This document shows positions 1-5,460 of a stretch of DNA of 9,780 nucleotides, one piece after another (position 1 is the stretch's first letter; the number at the start of each line of letters is the position of its first letter). Origin of the DNA: CAJQGY01 sp964417685 (lineage in GTDB: Bacteria; Pseudomonadota; Gammaproteobacteria; Magnimaribacterales; D2472). The stretch spans positions 1 through 9,780 of the forward strand of contig CAYQIT010000025.1 in assembly GCA_964417685.1 (NCBI GenBank). Reading direction: 5' to 3'. Position numbers and translations under genes: made by a program. The notes under the pieces were generated by a model, which was not told the origin of the DNA, ran no database searches, and worked only from the letters and a program-made list of their open reading frames with translations.

Positions 1-207
1 ATTGGTTTTTACCGCATAGATAATCATTATTGATAAAGATATAAAGTAGCTTCCTAAGTCTCCTATTTGAGAACTTAATCCTAGCCCCTCAAAAACAGTC
101 ATTCCAAAATTAGGTGCTATTGCTTGAGGTGCAAAAACCCACCCAAGACCGAAGATTAAAAAAATGATTCCAGGTATTAGTGCTAAAAATTTATGTAAAA
201 TAGACAT
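1..207 (-). CDS. N-terminal part of a small membrane protein of unknown function (continues beyond the window edge)
   Basis: The reverse strand is open from an ATG at 207 to the window edge, giving 69 residues that begin MSILHKFLALIPGIIFLIFG. Residues about 5-24 form a hydrophobic helix, probably a membrane anchor. A second hydrophobic stretch (about 52-66, GSYFISLSIMIIYAV) looks like another helix. The segment between them is rich in Gly and Pro. The start is supported by an AGGGGG ribosome-binding site about 9 nt upstream. It lies 33 bp downstream of the 202-residue membrane protein gene on the same strand and is probably cotranscribed with it. The layout resembles small four-helix DUF4345-like proteins, but I cannot assign a family from this fragment. 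Confidence 0.6.
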   Translation of the reverse strand, partial: MSILHKFLALIPGIIFLIFGLGWVFAPQAIAPNFGMTVFEGLGLSSQIGDLGSYFISLSIMIIYAVKTN

Positions 208-240
208 TTGATAATTCCCCCTTTTTTTTTGAATATCAAT

Positions 241-849
241 TCAATTATATGACGAATTTTCTAAACGATTAAAATATATTGATACTTGAATAAGTATTGG
301 AGCAGTTATGACCCAAGGAAGTTGAGATTGAAGATGAATAGTTCTCCCATTAATTTCAAATAGTAGCGGATTAATCCAAGGCCCGGTGGGGGCAAATGGA
401 GCCCATGAAAGTTTTTTATCTATTGATAATTGGTCAAAATAAAGAAAAACTTCTACAAATAAATTTTGAGTTATACACCATAAAAAAAATATTGAGAAAT
501 AAAGCCAAGACCAGTTATACAATTTTATACCTGTAATTTTAGATGATAAAAATAATCCCCCTAAAGTCACGGTGCCTGCATCGGCCATTGAATTAAGTAC
601 CCAATTTAGATGTTTGGGTATATAAAGATTTAAGATCTCCGATCTTCTTAAGTCCACCGGGTCCCCATCAACTAGACCGTACGTAAACCAAATTTCCCAT
701 GATAAGGCGCAGAGGATAAAAGAGAAGATATAGATATTAATATTGCTTTGCTTTAATTTTTTTGATCTATACAGCTTATATAAAATAAATAGAGGGATTA
801 AGGCACTTAAATAAACTATTGATATAACTCTTAACTCAACCAAAGACAT
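241..849 (-). CDS. Five-helix integral membrane protein of unknown function
   Basis: This encodes 202 residues that I do not recognise. There are five likely membrane helices at about 5-27, 37-58, 82-103, 112-136 and 175-194. The loop after helix 2 is polar and acidic (YGLVDGDPVDLRR). The loop before helix 5 is rich in Trp and Pro (SWAPFAPTGPWINPLLFEING). No signal peptide cleavage site, catalytic motif or transporter signature is visible. The start at 849 has no Shine-Dalgarno; the bases just upstream (AACCTCC) even resemble an anti-SD, so initiation is probably weak or coupled to the upstream gene. It lies 30 bp after the phosphoribosyltransferase gene and 33 bp before the truncated membrane protein gene, consistent with a three-gene operon. 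The role is unknown. Confidence 0.7.
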   Translation of the reverse strand: MSLVELRVISIVYLSALIPLFILYKLYRSKKLKQSNINIYIFSFILCALSWEIWFTYGLVDGDPVDLRRSEILNLYIPKHLNWVLNSMADAGTVTLGGLFLSSKITGIKLYNWSWLYFSIFFLWCITQNLFVEVFLYFDQLSIDKKLSWAPFAPTGPWINPLLFEINGRTIHLQSQLPWVITAPILIQVSIYFNRLENSSYN

Positions 850-879
850 TGGAGGTTAGATAGAGAGTTTTTATAGACA

Positions 880-1449
880 TTACTCTTTAATGTATTCAGA
901 GATCTTTGGTATTAAATCTTTTAATTCTGGTTTATTTTCTGAGATTTCTTGGATGGATAAGCCATGGAGTTCATGAGGAAAAACAAGCCAGTTATCAGTT
1001 TCATGAATATAGTAGTCTGGCTTCCTATCAGTTTTATTTTTTGTAGGTTTGAAATATGGTGTTGCTATTCTTATTTCAGGAGTATTTTTCTTACAAGCTT
1101 TCTTTATATCAAGAATGATTTGATTAATTGAAAGCCCGGTGTCAAAAACATCATCTACAATAAGTAGAGAATCTTCAGATTCAATTTTTTTAATAACGTA
1201 GCTTAGGCCATGTACTTGGACGCTTTTATTTCTTTTCTCTATTCCAGCATACGAAGATGTTCTAATTGCTATGTGGTCAGAATCAATTCCTAATACATCA
1301 AGGAATTCTTGAACAGCTATGCCTATTGGAGCGCCGCCCCTCCAAACGCCGACAATATAATCAGGCCTATATCCGCTATCAAAAACTTGTGAAGCTAATT
1401 TAAAAGAGTCTTTAAGCAACTCATCTGCTTGTATAAATGTTTTTTTCAT
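880..1449 (-). CDS. Purine-type phosphoribosyltransferase (COG2236/Hpt1-like)
   Basis: The 189-residue protein belongs to the type I phosphoribosyltransferase fold. The PRPP-binding signature LLIVDDVFDTGLS is at about residues 95-107, with adjacent acidic residues and the Gly/Thr loop intact. GVWRGGAPIG (about 34-43) is the pyrophosphate-binding loop, and IRTSSYAGIEKR (about 62-73) fits the flexible catalytic loop. The segment PDYYIHETDNWLVFPHEL near residue 145 is typical of COG2236 proteins, related to hypoxanthine/xanthine-guanine phosphoribosyltransferases. Family members transfer ribose-5-phosphate from PRPP to a purine base in the cytoplasm, but the base specificity cannot be read here. 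The length is normal. It heads a probable operon with two membrane proteins and follows the terminator of the receptor gene. It could serve salvage of bases imported by the nearby permease. Confidence 0.88.
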   Translation of the reverse strand: MKKTFIQADELLKDSFKLASQVFDSGYRPDYIVGVWRGGAPIGIAVQEFLDVLGIDSDHIAIRTSSYAGIEKRNKSVQVHGLSYVIKKIESEDSLLIVDDVFDTGLSINQIILDIKKACKKNTPEIRIATPYFKPTKNKTDRKPDYYIHETDNWLVFPHELHGLSIQEISENKPELKDLIPKISEYIKE

Positions 1450-1462
1450 TCTCTTTAAAAAG

Positions 1463-1504
1463 AAATTGAGACTATGTTTTTTGATAATAGCATAGTCTCA
1501 ATTT
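1463..1504 (-). terminator. Rho-independent terminator of the TonB-dependent receptor gene
   Basis: A perfect 14-bp inverted repeat (AAATTGAGACTATG at 1463-1476, CATAGTCTCAATTT at 1491-1504) encloses a 14-nt loop. Read on the minus strand, the stem is followed by TTTCTTTTT. It lies 24 bp after the receptor stop codon and 13 bp before the phosphoribosyltransferase start. It therefore separates two transcription units, unless readthrough feeds the downstream operon. Confidence 0.85.
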
Positions 1505-1528
1505 AAGAAAAATTTAGAATAAAGAGAT

Positions 1529-3868
1529 TTAGAACTCTCTTCTAATTCTTACCATGAACTGACGAGGAGGAATATATTCTAATCCAGTAGCAGCAACACC
1601 AAACACATCAGTCATGCTTGAGTTAACTCCACCTTCATCAGCTATATTAAGAAGCATAAAATCAACACCAATATTCTCTTTAACAAGCTCAAAACTGGCT
1701 GTTAAATTGAAAATATCATAGGCTTTAATAGCATCAACTGAGGGGTTATTGGATACCCTTTGTTGAAACTCTCCTCTTCTTACAAATTGCACAATACCAG
1801 TGAATTCATTACCTGATGAAAGCTCAGTTTCATATACTAGGTTTAAGTCAGCAGTAAACTCTGGGCTTTTTGCAAGCTCATTACCTTTAATATTTTCTCT
1901 TAAACCATATCTTAAGTCTTCCTCACCAAAGAAGTATTGGTAAGCATCAACATTATCAAGCACTTCGTAGTCTGAAGTTACCTCTGAGTCTAAAAATGCT
2001 AGATTAAGATCCATGCTTAAGTTATCTGAAAATAAAGCTTGTAGCTCAACTTCTAATCCAGACATTTCTGATTCAGGTATGTTGGCAACACCACCTCTAT
2101 AAGGATCTGGGTCAGTCGCTTGGAATTGCAAATTGCTGTAGTCATATGTGAATAAGGCAATATTCGCTCTAGCTTTGCCATCAAGAAGATCTGTCTTTAA
2201 TCCTAATTCAAAAGCTTCAATTGTTTCACTTTCATATGTTGGGAAAACCATTGCTGGGGCCACTGGTCTTTCAGCAATTACATCTTCAGCTTCAGTAAAA
2301 CCAAAAGTTAAATTACTTCCACCAGGCTTGAAACCTTTTGAATAAGATAAATAAACCATTGCATCATCAGACACATCATATTCACCAACTATTTTTCCAG
2401 TAACCTTATCTGACGTTCCTTCAGCGGTAAAAGACTCTACATTAAAAAAGTTAGTTACATCAGTTTCAAAAGTATCTTCAGAATATCTCAAACCAGACAC
2501 CAATCTGACATCATCGCTAAAGCTGTAAGTGGTTTGTGCGTATATTGAATAAGACTCTCTGCTTGGAAAAGCATCTGTTACAAAATCCCATTCTGCATCA
2601 AATACAGCAAATCTTCCTGGAATACCGTAATCATGTTCATAACAAGAAGTTGCAACTGCAAGCGGGCTAGAACACTCGTAGCTAATCTGCCCATCGTTGT
2701 TGTTATCTCTGTAGCCCCTGATATGATTTTCAATATCGTGCTGCATATAAAATGCACCAACTGTCCAATCAAGTGCCCCAAATAACGGCTCATTAGAAAC
2801 TAAGTTTATTTCAAAAGTTTTGGTTTCAACTTTTGATGTTTCTGGAGTAAATTCAGCGCGCTGATATGTTGCTCCAGCACCCAGCCCAGGTATGACTGTT
2901 ACTAAGTCACCAAAGTTGTGTCTATCGTTATCTCTAGTTACAGATATATCATCATCTTGGATGCTAGCCATTACCTTGAGGTTTGCAAATCCAAGGTCTT
3001 CTTCATAAATAGCTCCAAGAACCAAGGAAGTTAGATCATGATTAGAAATAGTATCCTGTGATAATTTACGAACATCATTAGTTGTATCATCAATACCTCT
3101 TATTGCAGATCCATTTCTGTCAATTTCAAAATACTGAGCAAATGCTCTTAATGAAGAATCTGCATCAATGTCATATAACCAGTCACTTCTGATACTAAGG
3201 TTGTTAGCATCATCTAGGTCTTGGCCGGTAAATACATTTTCAGTAAAGCCGTCTCTTTTAGTGGCTGAAAATGACAATCTAGTTGCAACATTCTCGTTAA
3301 TAACTATGTTGCTAGCTGATCTAAATTTAGTTAATCCATAGTCACCTAAAGTTATATCAGATTTATTAGCATACCCATCTAAAGATGGTTTCTTGCTAAT
3401 AACATTTATCGCTCCACCTGTTGAGTTTTGACCAAAAAGTGTACCTTGAGGTCCACGTAGCACCTCGATTCGTTCAACATCAATAAAATCTGTTTGAAGA
3501 GAAAATGGCGATGCTATAAATATGCCATCCATATGGAATGCTACTGATGGTGCAGCAATTGCATTTTGGTTGGTTTCATTTCCAACTCCTCTAATAGATA
3601 TGACAGTTTTATAACCTTCATTTTTTGCTACCGTAACACCTGGAACAATCGCACTAATGTCAACAAATGAATTAATGTTTTTCGCTTCTAGATCGTCTTC
3701 TGTGATTGCAGTAACTGATTGTGAAATATCTTGAACGCTTTCACTTCTTTTTTCTGCTGTAACAATCACATCTTCAATAACTGAAGCTTCAGTAATTGAC
3801 ATAAATGAAAGGCATAAAGTAAAAAATGCTAGGTTAAAGAATTTTTTTGAATTAAGAGATGTTTTCAT
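1529..3868 (-). CDS. TonB-dependent outer-membrane receptor
   Basis: The 779-residue protein is a complete TonB-dependent receptor, which moves a scarce ligand across the outer membrane using TonB-ExbBD energy. A signal peptide covers residues 1-28, with likely cleavage after TEA. The TonB box (EDVIVTA, 32-38) follows. The plug domain spans about 43-157, including SIRGVGNETNQ and the ERIEVLRGPQGTLFGQNSTGGAINVISK signature region near 132-158. The rest is a 22-strand barrel ending in a C-terminal Phe (RIRREF), as needed for BAM-mediated insertion. An extracellular loop near 388-409 carries an Asp/Asn-rich calcium-loop-like segment and two cysteines. No siderophore or B12 signature is obvious. 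The general form (VTAEKR box, FGQNSTGGAIN) is common in marine and sphingomonad receptors for organic nutrients. It is divergent from a nucleobase permease, so purine-related import is possible but unproven. Confidence 0.95.
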   Translation of the reverse strand: MKTSLNSKKFFNLAFFTLCLSFMSITEASVIEDVIVTAEKRSESVQDISQSVTAITEDDLEAKNINSFVDISAIVPGVTVAKNEGYKTVISIRGVGNETNQNAIAAPSVAFHMDGIFIASPFSLQTDFIDVERIEVLRGPQGTLFGQNSTGGAINVISKKPSLDGYANKSDITLGDYGLTKFRSASNIVINENVATRLSFSATKRDGFTENVFTGQDLDDANNLSIRSDWLYDIDADSSLRAFAQYFEIDRNGSAIRGIDDTTNDVRKLSQDTISNHDLTSLVLGAIYEEDLGFANLKVMASIQDDDISVTRDNDRHNFGDLVTVIPGLGAGATYQRAEFTPETSKVETKTFEINLVSNEPLFGALDWTVGAFYMQHDIENHIRGYRDNNNDGQISYECSSPLAVATSCYEHDYGIPGRFAVFDAEWDFVTDAFPSRESYSIYAQTTYSFSDDVRLVSGLRYSEDTFETDVTNFFNVESFTAEGTSDKVTGKIVGEYDVSDDAMVYLSYSKGFKPGGSNLTFGFTEAEDVIAERPVAPAMVFPTYESETIEAFELGLKTDLLDGKARANIALFTYDYSNLQFQATDPDPYRGGVANIPESEMSGLEVELQALFSDNLSMDLNLAFLDSEVTSDYEVLDNVDAYQYFFGEEDLRYGLRENIKGNELAKSPEFTADLNLVYETELSSGNEFTGIVQFVRRGEFQQRVSNNPSVDAIKAYDIFNLTASFELVKENIGVDFMLLNIADEGGVNSSMTDVFGVAATGLEYIPPRQFMVRIRREF

Positions 3869-3895
3869 TGGTTTCCCCGTTTTAAAGTTGATAAA

Positions 3896-3923
3896 AATTT
3901 AAGGCCGTATCTTATCACGACAA
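3896..3923 (-). promoter_or_regulatory. Candidate promoter of the TonB-dependent receptor gene
   Basis: On the minus strand, TTGTCG (3918-3923) and TAAATT (3896-3901) are separated by 16 bp. This would give a leader of about 20 nt containing a GGGG-type ribosome-binding site just before the ATG at 3868. Each element matches the sigma70 consensus at about four of six positions, so the call is tentative. Two direct CAATATAT repeats (3921-3928 and 3938-3945) overlap or flank it and could bind a regulator. Confidence 0.3.
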
Positions 3924-3967
3924 TATATAAAAACATGCAATATATGTGCCAAAAAATATGAAATTCT

Positions 3968-3996
3968 TTGTTTTCGTTGAAGGATTAGTTTAAATT
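3968..3996 (+). promoter_or_regulatory. Candidate promoter of the nucleobase permease gene
   Basis: TTGTTT (3968-3973) and TAAATT (3991-3996) are separated by 17 bp. The start site would lie near 4003, giving a leader of about 20 nt. No Shine-Dalgarno precedes the ATG at 4024. No purine riboswitch core is visible in this 155-bp divergent region. Confidence 0.28.
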
Positions 3997-4023
3997 GTAG
4001 CTAAATCAATTTTATTTAAATTT

Positions 4024-5088
4024 ATGAGCTCAATATTGGAAAAATTTTTTCATCTAAAATCTAATGGAACATCGGTAAAACAGGAGCTTTTAGCTGGTTT
4101 TACAACGTTTATTACAATGGCATATATCATATTTGTTAATCCTCAAATGATGTCTGCAAGTGGCATGGATTATGGCGCAAGCTTTGTAGGAACATGTCTT
4201 GCAGCAGCACTTGCATGTATTGTGATGGGTTTATACTCAAATTGGCCAGTAGCGCTTGCACCAGGAATGGGCTTAAACGCATTCTTTACGTACACGGTTG
4301 TGGGAGAGATGGGTTATTCATGGGAAGTTGCTCTGGGAGCTGTATTTTTGGCTGGGATCTTGTTTGTAATTATGAGTGTTACTCCTTTACGAAAGTGGAT
4401 GCTTGAAAGCATACCTTTAAATCTAAGAATAGCTATGGGTTCAGGNNNNNNNNNNNNNNNNNNNNNNNNNNNNNNNNNNNNNNNNNNNNNNNNNNNNNNN
4501 NNNNNNNNNNNNNNNNNNNNNNNNNNNNNNNNNNNNNNNNNNNNNAATTTGTTTGATACAGCAGGCACCCTATTAGGAGTTGCTAATAGAGCAAAACTAA
4601 CTGATGAAACTGGGACTATTAAGAATTTTGATAAAGCCTTGAAAGCTGATAGTGGTTCAAGTGTTGCAGGTTCGTTTTTTGGATGCTCGCCAGTAACTAG
4701 CTATGTAGAAAGCTCTGCTGGTGTTGAAGCTGGAGGAAGAACAGGCCTAACCGCTATATTTGTAGGCGCATTATTTTTAGTAGCAATTTTCTTTTCGCCT
4801 TTAGCTGCAATTGTTCCTCCATATGCTACTGCAGGAGCTTTGATATACGTTGCAATATTGATGCTTAGCGGTATGGAGAAATTAGACTGGTCAGATTTTA
4901 CTGAATTACTGCCAGCTCTAATAATGATAATTATGATTCCTTTAACATTTTCAATTGCTAATGGTATAGCCCTAGGCTTTATATCTTATGTTGTTATGAA
5001 AATATTTACTGGGGACATAAAAAACATCTCATCAGGAGCATGGTTTCTTGCATTAATTTTTATGGCTAAGTTTATTTTTCTTCCTTAA
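4024..5088 (+). CDS. AzgA-type purine/nucleobase permease (NCS2 superfamily), interrupted by an assembly gap
   Basis: This is a multi-helix inner-membrane importer of the COG2252 AzgA/AdeP/GhxP family, which takes up adenine, guanine or hypoxanthine with protons. The N-terminus (GTSVKQELLAGFTTFITMAY, then IFVNPQMMSASGMD) follows the E. coli AdeP pattern and fixes the start. PVALAPGMGLNAFF is the first conserved substrate-site region. After the gap, NLFDTAGTLLGVANRA and SPVTSYVESSAGVEAGGRTG are the second and third signatures, and the C-terminal helices are complete. About 320 residues are really visible. Family members have about 430-450, so the 100-N run stands in for roughly 110 missing residues, not 34. 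The reading frame matches on both sides, which may be chance. Substrate choice cannot be decided. The gene diverges from the receptor gene. Confidence 0.92.
   Translation: MSSILEKFFHLKSNGTSVKQELLAGFTTFITMAYIIFVNPQMMSASGMDYGASFVGTCLAAALACIVMGLYSNWPVALAPGMGLNAFFTYTVVGEMGYSWEVALGAVFLAGILFVIMSVTPLRKWMLESIPLNLRIAMGSXXXXXXXXXXXXXXXXXXXXXXXXXXXXXXXXXXNLFDTAGTLLGVANRAKLTDETGTIKNFDKALKADSGSSVAGSFFGCSPVTSYVESSAGVEAGGRTGLTAIFVGALFLVAIFFSPLAAIVPPYATAGALIYVAILMLSGMEKLDWSDFTELLPALIMIIMIPLTFSIANGIALGFISYVVMKIFTGDIKNISSGAWFLALIFMAKFIFLP
4446..4545. other. Assembly gap (100 N) inside the permease gene
   Basis: Exactly 100 undetermined bases are present, a conventional placeholder for a gap of unknown length. 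The left side ends at the conserved AMGSG segment and the right side resumes at NLFDTAGTL. In AzgA-family proteins these are about 110 residues apart, so the real gap is expected to be near 330 bp. Both flanks look like one gene, so the join itself appears correct. Confidence 0.97.
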
Positions 5089-5094
5089 CTCTAT

Positions 5095-5124
5095 TTGACA
5101 GATATTTTTAAATAAATGTAAACT
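5095..5124 (+). promoter_or_regulatory. Sigma70-type promoter of the riboswitch-micropeptide unit
   Basis: A perfect TTGACA -35 box (5095-5100) lies 18 bp upstream of TAAACT (5119-5124), which matches the -10 box at four of six positions. The expected start site is near 5131, exactly where the first aptamer begins. The promoter starts only 7 bp after the permease stop codon, so the small gene has its own transcript whose 5' end is the riboswitch itself. Confidence 0.65.
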
Positions 5125-5130
5125 ATTTAC

Positions 5131-5182
5131 ATCGTTCATCCTTTCACAGGACGGAAGTAGTCTAAATGACGAAGGAACGCAT
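5131..5182 (+). promoter_or_regulatory. Glutamine riboswitch aptamer, glnA class (copy 1 of 2)
   Basis: The fold is a three-way junction. P1 pairs CGTTC (5133-5137) with GAACG (5175-5179). P2 pairs TCCT (5139-5142) with AGGA (5148-5151). P3 pairs GTC (5160-5162) with GAC (5168-5170). The unpaired core ACGGAAGTAG (5151-5160) and the 3' CGAAGGAACGCAT (5170-5182) match the conserved core of the glnA glutamine aptamer (Rfam RF01739 as I recall it), in which L-glutamine binds at the junction. Compared with copy 2, the core is identical while P2 and P3 change sequence but keep pairing. That is strong evidence for a structured RNA. The assignment rests on motif recall, not on a covariance search. 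Confidence 0.85.
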
Positions 5183-5186
5183 TATC

Positions 5187-5238
5187 ATCGTTCATCTCGC
5201 AAGAGACGGAAGTAGGTAATGATACCGAAGGAACGCAT
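5187..5238 (+). promoter_or_regulatory. Glutamine riboswitch aptamer, glnA class (copy 2 of 2)
   Basis: This second copy is offset by 56 nt from the first. P1 pairs CGTTC (5189-5193) with GAACG (5231-5235). P2 pairs TCTC (5195-5198) with GAGA (5203-5206), closed by a GCAA tetraloop of GNRA type. P3 pairs GGTA (5215-5218) with TACC (5223-5226). The core ACGGAAGTAG (5206-5215) and the 3' CGAAGGAACGCAT (5226-5238) are identical to copy 1. Its 3' end is 15 nt before the ribosome-binding site, so this copy probably controls translation directly. Tandem aptamers of this class usually sharpen or widen the ligand response. Confidence 0.87.
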
Positions 5239-5268
5239 CTATTGCTTAAATGCAGGAGATGTCATATG
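5236..5268 (+). promoter_or_regulatory. Expression platform and ribosome-binding site of the micropeptide
   Basis: AGGAG (5254-5258) lies 7 nt before the ATG at 5266 and decides that start over the in-frame TTG at 5242. GAGATG (5256-5261), which overlaps the SD, is an exact complement of CATCTC (5193-5198) in the P1/P2 strand of aptamer 2. A shorter alternative partner is CATCT (5236-5240). Ligand-stabilised folding of aptamer 2 would free the SD from the first pairing. This suggests an ON switch acting on translation, though it is inferred from pairing alone. Confidence 0.55.
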
Positions 5269-5427
5269 ACCAAAATGGAAATGATGCGTTTTAAAAACGC
5301 AGTAAAAAAACAACTTAAAACCAAGAGACCATCTATAAAAATAGTTAACTATTCTTTAGATAAAAAGGTCGAAAAAAATAATTCTTTTTTAAAGCCTTAT
5401 TATTTAGACGGCAGTTACGGTTTGTAA
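5266..5427 (+). CDS. Very basic 53-residue protein under tandem glutamine riboswitch control
   Basis: I do not recognise a family. The protein begins MTKMEMMRFKNAVKKQLKTK and has 11 Lys and 2 Arg against 4 acidic residues, a net charge of about +9. Residues 3-20 could form an amphipathic basic helix. The C-terminal part is Tyr-rich (LKPYYLDGSYGL) and may be a docking tail. There is no signal peptide or membrane helix, so it is probably cytoplasmic. The start is set by a well-placed AGGAG. It has its own promoter, two glutamine aptamers and a terminator, so it is a stand-alone regulated gene. In cyanobacteria glutamine riboswitches control small proteins that restrain nitrogen assimilation, such as the glutamine synthetase inactivating factor IF17 and the PII-binding PirA. 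By analogy this may bind glutamine synthetase or a PII protein. A nucleic-acid-binding role is the alternative. Confidence 0.75.
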   Translation: MTKMEMMRFKNAVKKQLKTKRPSIKIVNYSLDKKVEKNNSFLKPYYLDGSYGL

Positions 5428-5432
5428 GTTTT

Positions 5433-5460
5433 AAAAGGGGGTTATTAATTATCCCCTTTT
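5433..5460. terminator. Bidirectional terminator between the convergent micropeptide and hydrolase genes
   Basis: AAAAGGGG (5433-5440) pairs with CCCCTTTT (5453-5460) around a 12-nt AT-rich loop. The A and T runs on each side provide a U-tract for both directions. It lies 5 bp after the micropeptide stop. It also contains the stop codon of the minus-strand hydrolase gene (5445-5447) within the loop, so one hairpin serves both genes. Confidence 0.85.

Noticed and set aside
2148..2345. Plus-strand ORF within the receptor gene, and similar overlapping ORFs at 2578-2793, 7173-7388, 7631-7822, 8037-8234 and 9387-9602
   Set aside because: They lie inside well-supported genes in other frames, lack ribosome-binding sites and show no recognisable domain.
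3869..4023. Purine riboswitch upstream of the permease
   Set aside because: No guanine/adenine aptamer core or three-way junction is visible in this divergent region, and the predicted leader is too short.
4446..4545. Truncated or degenerate permease pseudogene
   Set aside because: Both flanks are well conserved and in frame. The interruption is an assembly placeholder, not a mutation.
4194..4568. Alternative-frame ORFs overlapping the permease and the N run
   Set aside because: The permease frame is conserved on both sides of the gap. The other frames are chance, and one depends on undetermined bases.
5131..5238. Reading the repeated GGA motifs as a CsrA-binding sponge RNA
   Set aside because: The GGA triplets fall in the conserved glutamine-aptamer core at fixed positions, and the three-stem architecture with paired changes explains them better.
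5131..5238. CRISPR-like or other simple direct repeat
   Set aside because: There are only two copies, with interrupted conservation that follows RNA stems. No spacer-repeat pattern or cas genes are present.
5242..5265. Upstream in-frame TTG start for the small basic protein (61 residues)
   Set aside because: The TTG lies before the ribosome-binding site and has none of its own. The AGGAG at 5254-5258 is ideally placed for the ATG at 5266.
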